A stretch of 64,000 nt of DNA, from assembly GCA_905178155.1 (NCBI GenBank), contig CAJINV010000008.1, positions 3,956,793 to 4,020,792 of the forward strand, in the 5' to 3' direction. Positions 1 to 11,509 of this stretch are shown in pieces. The translations under genes were made by a program, and so were the position numbers. The notes beneath the pieces were generated by a model. The model did not search any database and had not been told where the DNA came from. It saw only the letters and a program-made list of their open reading frames with translations. Position 1 is the first letter of the stretch. Each line of letters starts with the position of its first letter. Source of the stretch: Amoebophrya sp. A120. Its lineage: Eukaryota > Sar > Dinophyceae > Syndiniales > Amoebophryaceae.

Positions 1-314
1 CTCTGGAGCAGGCTTTGGACGCAGTAACGTCGGCAATGATAAGCCGCCACGTCGAACGGGTCCGAATAGAAGCATCACGGCAGTGGACGAGATATCTGAC
101 CTTTCTGGCGAAGGCGAAGACGTTTTATCACCCCGCTGGACTCTTCGGAGACCGGGCCTGGCCCGAAGTAGAGCGGTCCCGTTTCTCACCTATTCTCGAT
201 GTGATTGGTCCCGTTTACACTCACCTATTTTACGTCCCCTCTACAATCACACTTCCTATTTTGATTACAAGCCAAAGAAGCTTGCTACGTACACTTAGTT
301 TTTTCGCTGCAGTA

Positions 315-580
315 TATGCATTGCAAATATGTCGGGGCCAGGGAATTTCTGATGCTAGTTTATGTATTCTCGGCGGCGAGGACACGGCAATAGGCAGCCA
401 CGCGCGGCGAGCTTCTGGGCTCCTTGTCCTCTGTGATCGTGTTTCGCTTTCTGCGTGATAAATTACTTACATTCTTGTGCGACAGGCAGGAGGCTCTCTC
501 CTGCTCACGCACTACAGGCTCAGGAGCCACGCGTGACAAGCATGACAAACTTCGAGACCCAGACATATTTGCATTGGATA
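315..580. mobile_element. Decayed introner, family A, outside any gene
   Basis: The left end TATGCATTGCAAATATGTC and the right end ACATATTTGCATTGGATA are inverted copies of the family A ends seen in genes further along. The inner ends read CGGGGCCAGG and CGAGACCCAG instead of the usual GTCTGGGTCTGG. The flanking 5-mers CAGTA and GCTTA no longer match well. It lies in no recognisable gene, so it is either an old insertion into non-coding DNA or the remains of a lost gene. Confidence 0.7.
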
Positions 581-1227
581 GCTTATTCTCACGAAGAAAG
601 CGAGAGCACCCATAGATAGTCAAGGTTTTTTTCAAGCACGTGACGCGCAGATCTATACTCCTCAGCACCACACCACTATAGCTGAGTCCCCGTAGATACA
701 GCGTTGATCAAGTTGTATTGCAATAACAGTTCCAATGATCAGCGCCCACGGGCTGGCCTCGCCGGCAGTGAGGTGGATAGATCCGCTTTTTACTTTTTCT
801 ATGTTTTTTCGACTTTTTCAATGATTTTCGCGCTTTTTAGTGAAAAAGTCGCGCTTCAGCGAGCGACTCAAGTAGAATTATTATAAAACTACTGATATTA
901 CTTTTATTCTATTTTCTTCTCTTTATTTTCTCCTTTTCTCTGTTTTTTTTTACTTTTTCTGTAGAATATTGTTATGTAGGTCAGTTTACCACAGCCGCTT
1001 GATGCTTTAAATACGTTGACAAAGTGAAAACTTACATTTGATTTTGCATGGCTAACCACATTCCAGTGACGCAAGACTATTCTAGTCTGGCTCACATGGG
1101 GAACAAAGATGGTGGGGCACGCGCGCGCGTCGGTTCGTTCTTTCGGATTCGCAAAATGGCATGAGAGCGAGATAGAAGAAAATCGCGCTCGTTTTTTCAA
1201 ATTAATGTGTAGCAGCAAAAAAAAAAA
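581..1227. other. No gene seen
   Basis: Mixed-composition sequence followed by T-rich runs around 790-1000. The open frames are short and lack codon structure. Nothing is recognised. Confidence 0.5.
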
Positions 1228-1780
1228 TTGTCGCGCACGCGAAGCCGTCGCGCAGCCGTCCGGGCCGCTCGGCCGCCCCCGCGCCGGGGCGCAGGGCGGT
1301 GCCGCTCGCGCCCCTGGAAGCCTTCCGCTCCACCGAGCGCACCGTGGCGCCGCGAACGCAGCGAAGAGGCGCGAGCGGCCCGGGCGGTCCGAGCGGCGCA
1401 GCCGCCCGGGCCGCTCGCTGCGCCGCTCGAGCCCGTCCCGCTCCCGGCAGCGGCCCGGAGCGCCGGCAAGGGCCCGAGCGGCCGGAAGCGCCCCGAGCGG
1501 CGCGGGCGGCGCCAGGCCGGAATTCCGACCGGCGCGAGCGGTCGTGGGCGCGCGGCGGCCGGAAGTCTCGGGGCCTGGCCGCTGGTGGTCCAGGTGTTCG
1601 GGCCACATGGTAGGGGCCCCAGGCTAAGAGTGCAGTCGCATTTTCGAAAAAAGTGCGGATTTCTCGGTGTTAAATTTGAAAAGCGGCAAGACCCTGGCTC
1701 AGATCATGGCGGCGCGCTGTGCGGCCAACGTGGCGACCCCGGTCGGAGGCGCGGCGCTTTGGACGGATCCCATACATGAC
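1228..1780. other. Extremely GC-rich island
   Basis: The stretch is dominated by GGC, GCC and CGC and is open in most frames on both strands. That is a composition artefact, giving Arg/Ala/Pro/Gly-rich translations, rather than coding. It includes a perfect 13-bp inverted repeat, CGAGCGGCGCAGC at 1390-1402 and its complement at 1417-1429. The surrounding genes are far less GC-rich, so this is a foreign or repetitive block or an unusual regulatory island. Confidence 0.55.
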
Positions 1781-1924
1781 AAAAAATATTTAAAATCCTG
1801 AACACATTTAAAGACCCTAACGGTTGTGGTAGAACTGACCTACTTGAATATTGACTTTTTCAATAATTCTTGAGTTTTTCTCTGTTTTTCTTGTGTTCGA
1901 TGATTCTCACCTCTAACCCTGCTC

Positions 1925-1958
1925 GACCAAGGAGGACAGCTTGATGTAGTGACTCTTG
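1925..1958 (+). repeat. 34-bp dispersed repeat, copy 1
   Basis: Shares GACCAAGGAGGACAGC followed by TTGATGTAGTGACTCTTG with the copies at 3069 and 4160. Sequence either side is unrelated, so the unit itself is conserved. Confidence 0.75.
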
Positions 1959-2239
1959 TAAGCTTGCGCAGGCCACTAGCAAAGATCCTGTCCCGGAGGG
2001 CCGCCGATTTTTTCTATTTTTTTTTCAAATTTTAAATTTTTTTGCATCCACTTCCTGAACGTGGTGCTCGACTTTGTTGCTCTGGGAAACGACGCTACGC
2101 CTTTTTGCTGCAGTCGGATGACGGGGACGGCCTCGAACTATAGAGCTTGGGCGTGTCCGCCACACAGAAGGTCCACAGCAGTCCTCAAGCTGGTATGAAA
2201 AAGCGCAAAGCTTTATCAGTGTTCGCCCCCGTGCCGCGA

Positions 2240-3068
2240 CGAATTGGCAGACTTTTTCGTCGCCTGTGTAGTGACGCTCTGGCACTACTCCGCCGCATTC
2301 GTTAAAAGCGCATGCCGAGCTTGGCTCTCGAGCGTTTGCGACGTCCCGCCCTGTGGGGGCCACGAGAAAATGCCGGCCTTTTGTCTTTGCTCTGCGCTAT
2401 CTCGTAGCGCGCAAATCCTTTTTGCTCTTAGTGTTTCCTTTTCGAGGCGCCTGCGCCGGGCCTTCCGGGAAGATGATTCTTCAGGGGCGGGATGTTGCGA
2501 GCAAAGCCACCCTCCCTGCCGCGGGGGCCGGGGAGTTGTTCCAAGACGAAAAAAATGAAGCCCACCGAAGGACGGGGGGCGGCACCAGTCCAGGCGCGTT
2601 GGGCTCTTCAAAGATTGAAACTTCGAGGATCTGAGGGGGGAAATGCTATCGAGCTCGGCACCTCTAGGCCTTTGCGCCTTATAATAAATAGACACGGCCC
2701 CACGGCGCGCGTGTCCTTGCGTTTTCGCTCTTTTGCCCGATGTCGATATTTCTAACCCGCAACGCACCGCCGGGGCCTGATCCGGGAAGCATGAACGAAC
2801 AAAGATCCCGCGATGGCCGATCTCTGCTCATGGGCATAACCCAAGTAGCCAAGAGGGCGGGCGCGAAGGAGGGGGCGAGGGCTTTGGGACGCGGCCATAG
2901 CCATGGCGAGAAACGAAAGAAGGGGCTGCCTCGCAGGCGGTGAGATGTTGAGCGTGCGATAGTGCCTCCAGCCCCGACTCGCTGGCTTAGAATTTGTCTC
3001 TGGAAAATCCGTGCACGCCGCCAAGCGGCAGGAGCCATCTCCACAGGAAGGGCCATCTCCACAGGAAG
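2240..3068. other. GC-rich region without supported gene
   Basis: Overlapping open frames on both strands show no codon structure or recognisable domain. A short tandem duplication of GCCATCTCCACAGGAAGG lies at about 3030-3068, directly before repeat copy 2. Confidence 0.45.
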
Positions 3069-3112
3069 GACCAAGGAGGACAGCTTGATGTAGTGACTCT
3101 TGGCACGAAGTT
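3069..3112 (+). repeat. 34-bp dispersed repeat, copy 2
   Basis: Same unit as at 1925, followed by GCACGAAGTT, an extension shared with copy 3 but not with copy 1. Confidence 0.75.
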
Positions 3113-4159
3113 GTTACAAACGGCGACGCACGTTACCGTCCTTGTGCGATAACGAGACCAGGACGAAACCAAAACGAAGCCAGGCGGACAGCTTTCACAA
3201 GCGCCCGCCTGTGTTGAAATTTGTGCCTGCGATAATGATCCTCCGAAAAGCTTCCCGGGCCCCCAGCCTTTGGGCGCCTGTTGCCTGTAAGCCGGGGCGC
3301 CCTTTATGTTGTGCGCCCGGTGGCCCCGGGCGCGTCGTGTTGTGCATGTGGATGATGTTGTGGCGCGGCGTGCCGCCGGGCTCAATTTTTGAGCCGCACG
3401 GCACCACAAACATGAAAAAGCGCTGGCCCTCGCAAGGCTTTGCATTTCTCGCATGCCCAGGGGGTGCCGCCTTCGTTTTGCCTGGCCGGTGCTGGCTTCC
3501 CTGGTGAGCCCCAGCGCCCCGCGCAATCATGCTTGCAGGGAAGCACCGAGTGGGAGTGCTTCAGGAAGGCGGGGCCCCCCCGGCCCCGCGTGGCTCATGC
3601 CGGGCTTCGGGTGGGCTTGCGCATGGGGTTGCGCGCCGCCGGGCGAAACGACGTCGCGGCCCCCTCTTCTAAAAAGGAAAAGCGGGAAGGCGGTGTGTCC
3701 CAGGCTGGCATGCAGCGCGCACGCCCCCCGCTTGTGTTGTGGTGCCGCGCGTGGGCGTGCTCCCTGAAAAACGAAACTGGCGAAAGTATGGCGGCCGCGA
3801 GAGAGACCAGCTGCCCGCTTGCTCACTTTAGGGCCCCCCCATTGCCCCTTGTCTTTACCCTCCTTCGGCCCCCCAGCCCGGGCCCCTCGGCGAAACTAGC
3901 AGCCCGGGCCAGGCCCTCCCGCTGTTTTGCCTTATGCAGGACACACCGCCGCGCGGCAGCAGGCGCCGGCCCGGCCGCCCGCGCGCCAGGGCGGGGCCGG
4001 GGGAATTTTTGTGGGCGGCCGGCTGTGAACGGCACGCCCGGACCCCATGGACCTGCGCGGCCTTGCTATGCTTGAATGTATGATTGCCGGCCGGCACCGC
4101 TTTGTTGGGCTGCTCGCGGCGGCCCCAGGTCCCGGCGGCCATCAGCAGCCGCCCCGGCC
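3113..4159. other. GC-rich region without supported gene
   Basis: High-GC sequence with many long shadow frames on both strands. No domain, splice structure or start context is convincing. It lies between repeat copies 2 and 3 and may be the body of a repeated or mobile block. Confidence 0.45.
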
Positions 4160-4199
4160 GAGGTGGACTGCTTGATGTAGTGACTCTTGGCACGAAGTT
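4160..4199 (+). repeat. 34-bp dispersed repeat, copy 3
   Basis: GAGGTGGACTGCTTGATGTA continuing to GACTCTTGGCACGAAGTT. The last 28 bp match copy 2 and the first 12 bp have diverged. Confidence 0.75.
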
Positions 4200-4727
4200 C
4201 AACATCAGATGTGGCTTTCTTGTTTTGTGCTCCTGGGAAAAACCGCAGTGCAAACTGATTGGTCAACAGGACGAAGAAGAAGCGCGTGTTGGTGTTCATC
4301 TTCATCGTATATCCCTGGTTTAACCGGACTGAGTCTGAGTGCCAGCCATAATTTGAAGGGAAACAAAGAGTCTCGCAAACAGACTTGCTTCTGCTCCTGG
4401 TTGAATGCTCGGAAGATTCGTCTGCGAGGAAGATCTTCTTGCACTACTGGTTGATGGAAGCTAGTAAAGGCGAATCCGCAACCGCAAACGAACCCTATGC
4501 TATCTTTTCCTGGACCGAGAGGTTGAAGTTCGTTGATACACGGTGCATGGCCGTAGAACTAGAAGTAGAAAAAGAAATAGTTTTTAGCGTCGGGGTCGGT
4601 TTCAGTATGAGTTTCACCATCATCTCTTTCCTTGCTCGATACAACTGAGAAAACCGTTTTTCTCAACAGGAGATCGGATTTCATTTATGTACAGTCGTCT
4701 TTCGGAAACAGAACGAAACAACCACGT

Positions 4728-7218
4728 ATGCCGGTTCTATTCGTTGACGCGTCGTATATGTTTTCCTCCGAAGGAGGCAGTGTGGGAAAACAAGAAGAGG
4801 AACCAAACGCACGATTTCTCGGGTCATGTCCAGATTCCACTGTTCGCCCTTCACGCGGCCCCTTGTACGACGCAAAACTGCTCGAGAAAATTTGTCGTGG
4901 CTTCCTGCGAACAAAGGTATCAAGCTCGACCGCGCACCGGCGCAGCTCAGCAGCTGGAGCTGATTCATCTCGTGGCACAGCTGCTTTTTCATCTGGAAAA
5001 AACGAAATTGGTGCCGCGCCTTCGGGTAGCGCGCTTGAAGATGATGTTGAAGAAGATAGTAGAACTACAAATGAGAAAGTCCTGGCAGAACAGCGGCCGG
5101 ACGAAAAGCTATTCCGCATTCCAGGCTCAAGTACAGCCGCAGCCATCCCGATTCCCGGTTTGATTTACGCCGACGATGACGTCGAGGAGGAACAAGGACA
5201 AGGAGTTCTGAAGCACGCTTCTGAGCAGCACCAGCATGCCTCCCCTTGTTCCTCGGCTCATGGTCCTCCTAGGATGGTTCACCTTCTCAGCGGAAATCGC
5301 TCGGCTAACCTTGCCTCGCCTGAGAAGATATCAGACCAACAGCAGCTCCGGCAACTTGCCGCCTCCGTGCCGAATATTCTCGGCGTGATTTTTTTGCTGG
5401 ACGCAACAAACCGGAAAGAATTGCACAGAGCGCATGTACGAAATGTTGGAAATTTTCTAGGCGAGAAGTTGATGGTCCTGCTGTTTCCCGCTGGTGTGGC
5501 TGTTTGTGCAAGGATGTTGACTAGGTATGAATGTATCATCCTCGTCAAAGAACTGCCGCGAAGTCGCTCTTTGTGTTTTCCTTTGCTGGCCTCCTGGCCA
5601 CTTTTCATCTTCGTTGAGGTGTGAGATGAAATGCTGTCGGTGCACAGAGCCAGCAGGCAGCGCGACAACGAACAGCACTAAGATCTCTCTCTTTCACTCC
5701 GCTTCACTGTGGGAATACTAACTAACTAACTTTGCGCCAGTGCGTGGTAAGCAGTTGCTCGCCACAGCTTGGATAATTTCTTAGCTTGCAATACGGGCTT
5801 TGTTCACCGAACTTTTTTCGACTCTGGAGCAGAAATTTCTCGCCCAAGTCGGCGGGGCCGCAGACGCTGAGGACGACGTGGGAGACCACGAGCAAGACGA
5901 GCACAAGCGTCGTGTCGGAGCACGACCAGCCTCAAGCAGTAGAGGAAAGGGTAACCGCGAGCAGAAGAATCTGAATGACTATGACAGCGGCGACAGCCTC
6001 GCTGCAGCGACAAGCGCCGACGCCGAGACATTTATGGCAGCTTTGCCATCAATGCCCTCCGCAGCTCCGCAAGTAGCGAATGAACGAGATGAATGGACAG
6101 AAAGCCAGCAGGAGGAGCATCTTCACGCGCTGTTACACACGCTGGATGCGTCGGATTCGCAGAATGTTTTTTCCGCAAACGAAATTGTGGGGGGAACGAC
6201 GGACCTTACTTCAGAAGTGCTGGGACTGACGTCCGAGGACCTGCGTCGAGCCGATCTGGGAGGAACAAACGGCAGGACCACGGACACAACGATTTTGAAC
6301 ACTGCAGGAGCAGTGCCCGGCGCTGCTAATGTCGGTCTTCGCGAGAATAATGGAAAAATTCATGGCGCCAGGAGCAGCAGGAGCCCAACAAACCATGATC
6401 CAGAGGACTTACTCCTGTTCCCGGAGCTCGGCTCTCCCACGGCAAAGCAGCGAGACGCCACGCAGCGGGAATTTCACGAACTATACCTGACCGGCAAGAC
6501 CTTGGTTCAAGAAGCGCAGCTTGCTGTCGGGCGTCATAGTGATAATCCTCATCATGACGGCGGCGGCGATCAATACAGGGTTCCTCGTCCTCCTGGGGGC
6601 ATGAATGCTGGCGAAAATAATGTTCCTTCGGCACAACGGCAAAAGACATACCACAAGAAAAACATTTTCAAAATTTCTTGGCTGTTTCTGGCAAACGAGC
6701 CACAGGGGAGCGACATGAATTTCTCGGGTACTAACAAGTCCGTTGCCAGAAAATCTCTGCCGCTGTCCCCCCTGCAAATTGCGCAGGAATTTCGCCTACA
6801 CGAGGTTTTTTCATCTTCGGAGACACCAGTTTTTAGCCTCGCACGCAACGGAAAAGCCGACTACAGCTCTTTCGAGCCTTCGTTTCTCGTGCAGCCCTGC
6901 GCCCTTTCTGTTTTCGAAGAGGTGAGCGAGGAGCTGCAGGAAGGTGGTGGTCCAGGAGGTGCTACAACTCGTCGTGGTCCCTCTGTTGATCCTAGAATTC
7001 TAGGTGGCACCTCTGATGTGCAACTACATCGTCGGAATCTCTTGACCAGTTTGGAGCGAGACTACGGACTGAAACAGGGAATCGATTGGCTTGTGCAAAG
7101 ACTGGTGTTCGCCGGGCAATGTCGAAGGGTTGTTCATGGAGGACAGAAAGAAAAACTTTCTGATTTTCAGTCCACCTCCCAGGCGAAGAGTGTAGTAACT
7201 GGGCAGCAAGAGGAGTGA
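4728..7218 (+). CDS. Unrecognised acidic protein, two or more exons
   Basis: I do not recognise this gene. Two long coding-like stretches on the same strand but in different frames, about 4728-5520 and 5785-7218, are best read as exons of one gene. The likely start is the ATG at 4728 (MPVLFVDASYMF). The second exon can be entered at 5785 after a pyrimidine-rich TTTCTTAG acceptor, giving LAIRALFTELFSTLEQKF. The donor is unresolved: the GTATGA at 5525 is out of phase with that acceptor. The product is rich in Ser, Gly, Asp and Glu, with acidic runs such as DDVEEDS, and has no clear membrane segment or catalytic motif. It could also be two adjacent genes. Confidence 0.5.
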
Positions 7219-9161
7219 GACTGCATCTACTTCGGAGGTACTAACGCTCTCTTGTAGTTCTTCATCTAAGCATGACGAAGGCTTCACAGCTATCGCCTAA
7301 ATTCTCGAAGCAGTATCTGGACAAAAATAAATTCGCATTCGGCGCCGCACCAGGATAGACCCTAGACAAGTACTGTGTCTGTTCATAACTGCGACCGTTG
7401 ATCCATATCTGTATCTGGTGTTGCGGAAAAACGCAATTGTGTGAAAGAAAGAGAAATATAATAAAGTTGCAATTGTTGTAACCGGCAGAACGTCGTGCGC
7501 CACTAAAATCGTCAACACGTGTTCGACGAGACACAAAAAGATATCAAAATCATCCATAGATATCGGTGAAGGTACTTACTCATACTGAAAATTTCGAATT
7601 CGTTCACAAAAGTAACAATTCCGTTCGCAACAAAAAACTCCATACGTACAAACCACATTGCCACGACTCGAACTCGTGATGGTGCATAGAAGATACTCTC
7701 CTGACACTAAACTTCAGTCCTCGTACGAAGCAAAAACGCAGCTTCTCGTACAACGAAGCAAAAATGTTAATATGTACCCGTACATGAGTAGAGTCACGAA
7801 CAAACGTGCAATTATGGTGCTTCGACATCATGGCAGTGCTCGATCCACCTCGCAATAGGATACTGTGACTCAGCAACAGCTCGACATACCATCCTTAGTT
7901 GTGTGAGCGACACACCAATAGATCGGAGGTGAGTTTTCAAACTCAAAGAACACCAGGAGCGAGGACGAGAATAGACGTTCGCTTGTCGGCCTCGACTTCG
8001 AATTTGGAATCTTCGGACCACCACAAATTCTATTGCATACAATTTGCAAACTCTAATACAGGGACCCGAGGTGTAGCAGCGGTTACAAACCGCTTTCGAA
8101 CACGGAAGGTTCACCAAGGAAGCGCACTACAGAAAAGCCCCGTAATAAATAAGTACAGCCCTTGTAGCGGACTTAAAGACTCTACTATAGCCCTCGACAG
8201 AGCACTCTTCTATTTGATCGTAACTCAAACAACTATTGACAGCTTAGCTTCGATATTGTTACACATCAATAAAAGTGGAGTTTTCTTCATCATAAGTACC
8301 CACCACGCTATCAGTGCAGAACCTTTTAGTCCTCATCCTCAAGTTGTGCTCGTATTTGTTTTAGGAACGCCAAAATAGTATACACTTGTGTGCTGTGAGC
8401 GACTTCGCGCTACTTCATCCAAATTTTGTACCGCACCTGAGCTGCAGACTGACTCCATCAACATTGTTGTCCGAAAACAACTCTACTTTCAATCAAAATC
8501 AAATCGAAATTCCATTGTACATTAGTTGAGCAGCAATCCAGGTGATTGTCAACAAAATCCTAAAAGAACGCAGATCAACAAAGTAAATCCTCCAACACAA
8601 AAAAAGAAAATCCACACACGACATTTCATTTAAGTGAGCTATTTCTTTTGCTACCCGCCCAGTAGTATTTTTTCATCCTCCACGAACCAAATTTCGAAAC
8701 CCCCGGGTAGACGACAACCTCCACGACGAATTTCTCCAGCGTCGCTCTATTCTGACAGCATCATCATCTAACTATTCTGATTGCGACAAGAACCAAACTT
8801 TTGCAGGGACGAGGACGAGAAATCAGAAAGAAAAAAAACAAAAATAATAGCAACAACATCAGCTGCTTTTTTTTGATCATTCAGAGTCATCCTCTGTCGC
8901 GACCTGCGTCTCCTTTGTGCGCCACAGTGTCGCACGGAGCAGGTCCGCGACACCTAGAGTTTGATTTCTTGATATTAGACTATTTTTGTTTTTCTGATTC
9001 AAGGATCATTATAGGCTAAAGCTTCCATCTGATATCCCTAGGTGTAAGACCACAACTACAGCACCAAGTTCGATAACGAGCTAGAGTTTGAGTTTGAAAT
9101 TAATAAGTGCTCTTCCTGCACATTGCTAAATTAGAATAACATCCGAACAACCACAACTACC
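7219..9161. other. Intergenic, no gene seen
   Basis: AT-leaning sequence with only short frames on either strand. The last 150 bases are the 5' flank of the acetyltransferase gene, whose ATG sits in an ACCATGG context. A small perfect hairpin near 7664-7679 is not a tRNA. Confidence 0.5.
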
Positions 9162-11509
9162 ATGGCGACTGTGCAACCAGTAGAAGATCTCCTTTTGTTG
9201 GAGCAGGCAGAGGTAGATATGCCTTTGCAGCGCAGCAGCGTGGAGCTCAGCATAGACGAAATGCTTCTCAGCATCGAAGGTAGGGCCTCCACCGGTGGCA
9301 ACAAAACCAAGTCGCAAAAGAAGCGGGAGAAGCGAAAGGGAAAGCTCGTCCAGGCGAGTACCGCCGTCGAAGCTGCAGCAACAGGAGCAGCAGTGTCTAC
9401 CACACCGCAAGTCTTCGCCGGTGCTGATATTCCGGGTCCGGGTTGTTCACCCATGAAGAGTACGAAGACCCGACGGAGTAGCCAGCTGCTGACGACTCTA
9501 GTCGAGAACAGTTGCTGTGCACCAGGAGGCGGCGCATCGCTCGCAAACCATGGGTCTTCTTGTGTCGCTTCTTCTAGCGCACCAGGAGTTACGGTCACTT
9601 CGAAAACTGCGATGGCGCACCCAGCCGTCGCACGGCGCACGGTGACCGAAGAGGATTTGTCCGCGTTGCTGCTCCACCAGAAGACTTCTTCACCGTGCAA
9701 AGGTATGAAAAGTCGGGCGCCCGGCGCTCCTGCGCGTACTCCATGCAATAGGATCGCGGCTCAACAACACCTGAAGCAGCAGGACAACCAGCACCAAAAC
9801 GGCGGAAAATACTTTTCTTCCGAACTTTTCGAGGATCTTCAGGACGGGAACTACAGTGAGGAGTCCCTAACACGAAGCAGCACCGCTGCTGGCGGCGTGA
9901 ATCATGTTGCTGACGCCTGTACAACTGTCCAGGAACAGCTGCGGAACGTGTCGCAGCTGTCGCTCCTGGAGTTGGCGGAAATTCCAAGGAAGTCGCTGCT
10001 GGACAAGGATTGCGACGCTTTGCTGCAGCAATCCAACGATCCGACGCTGGTAGACGACCTGCGGGCGAGTGAGTACGGCGAAGGCGCGGCCACTTGTGTC
10101 GTTTTTAGAAAAATTTCCACGCAGGACGACATTCTGGAGCAGGTACGTCGACGACGCGTTCGTTGTTTCTCTTTTATACGATCATTTTTACAGTCCAACT
10201 CCCTAAAATCATCAGTGTGTTGTTAGTGCTTGCTTTTTTGAACCACACCAAGATGCAAGATGCACCAAATTATTCCAACACAGATCCTCGCATCCGAGCT
10301 GGAACGCCACAGCCAATGCCAGAGCCACGCTCCTCTCTCCGGCGATTCCCCGAGCACCCCCTCCACCCGTGTTCCGGACATCTCCCCGGCCGTGTTAACC
10401 GGGGCGCACGACCAGTCCATGTCCTCCGATGTGCCATGTCTCTCCCTGTCCCCAACCCTAAGCGCTGGTGCCTCAGCGATCACCCCCACAGCGACTGCGA
10501 CGCCAGCGACTAGTAGTAGTACGAGAAACGACCACCCCGAAGAAGTGAAGAGGATAAAGCTGCTTCCAGGCGACGTCGAAGGAGGTAGTTCTCTAGCAGC
10601 ACTGCCAGCGATATTACACACAAAAACTGCGGTTGATGACGCTACGACCGTCGAAGCGGACACCAGTTCCGCTCCGGTCGAGGAGGAAATAGCGGAAAAG
10701 CTCACCAGCAAACAGCCATCTGTGAAGGCGAAGAAAGAGGATGTACTGATTTTTTACAGCTTTCATTTTCATAATTTTTCTTGTGAGTTGTTCATGGCTC
10801 GTCGCGTAACGTAATTTAGTTAGTAGTACTTGGCTGCACGACTTGTCGCCGTCCACGTGGTCCTGCAAATAGCTTATAGATAGTTCACCTAGAAGCTAGA
10901 TTAGGACCCCCGAAAAACAAAATAAAACAGCTGACCTTCCACGTCGATCTGCGGCCGAACAACAGGGAGACGCTGTCGGAGCTGGAGCTGGGCCTGGTTG
11001 AGCAGACCAAGCAGCTTTTTAATTCCGAGTTCGAGGAAGACTTCGCGACCCAGTGCAGCAAGAAGGGCGGCTACCGCCTGACGATCATGACGGAGAAGGA
11101 CACGAACGAGGTCTGCAGCTTCGTCATGTACAAAATCAACCCGAAGGAGAAATGCTTGTCCATCGCCCACGTGGCGGTTCCCGCGTCGAAGCGGCGGCGG
11201 GGGTTCGGGAAAATCATGATGCAGTGGGTGATCAAGTACGCCAAGAAGCAGCCGCGCTCCAACGTCGCCTTCCTCGCCCTGTCCAGCATGCCGGGCAGCA
11301 TCAAGTTCCACCAGAGTCTCGGCTTCAAGAAGGACAAGAAAATGATGAACAAGTCGAAAGACAGTAGTACTTCTACTTCGCCTCTGTCGCCGCGAGGAGG
11401 TGGTGGTGGAGTGGAGAATCTTCAGATGAACAATCCGGCGAACGAAGATGAAATTCAGTACGCGGAAGGACAAGTCTACATGACCTACCCCATCAAGGGC
11501 GGACGATGA
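9162..11509 (+). CDS. GNAT-family N-acetyltransferase with long disordered N-terminus
   Basis: Three exons, 9162-10142, 10260-10742 and 10931-11509, joined by phase-0 GT-AG introns (donors GTACGT and GTACTG), give 680 residues. The start codon lies in ACCATGG. The first 490 residues are Ser/Thr/Ala/Gln-rich, contain a basic patch (KKREKRKGK) and look disordered. The last exon carries a GNAT fold: strand SIAHVAVP, then RRRGFGKIMMQWVIKYAKK (about residues 576-594), which is the motif A acetyl-CoA pyrophosphate loop R/Q-x-x-G-x-G/A followed by its helix, then a Pro-Gly-Ser-IKFHQSLGFK segment typical of motif B. The family transfers an acetyl group from acetyl-CoA to an amine. The substrate cannot be told from the sequence. 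The domain call is fairly sure; the role of the N-terminus is unknown. Confidence 0.8.

Noticed and set aside
1108-1779. Several overlapping 90-230-codon frames on both strands
   Set aside because: They arise from extreme GC content, which removes stop codons in all frames. The translations are Arg/Ala/Pro/Gly mixtures without domains.
7655-7690. tRNA-like GTTCGAG loop on the minus strand
   Set aside because: CACGA-loop-TCGTG forms a perfect hairpin, but no acceptor stem, anticodon arm or D arm can be placed around it.
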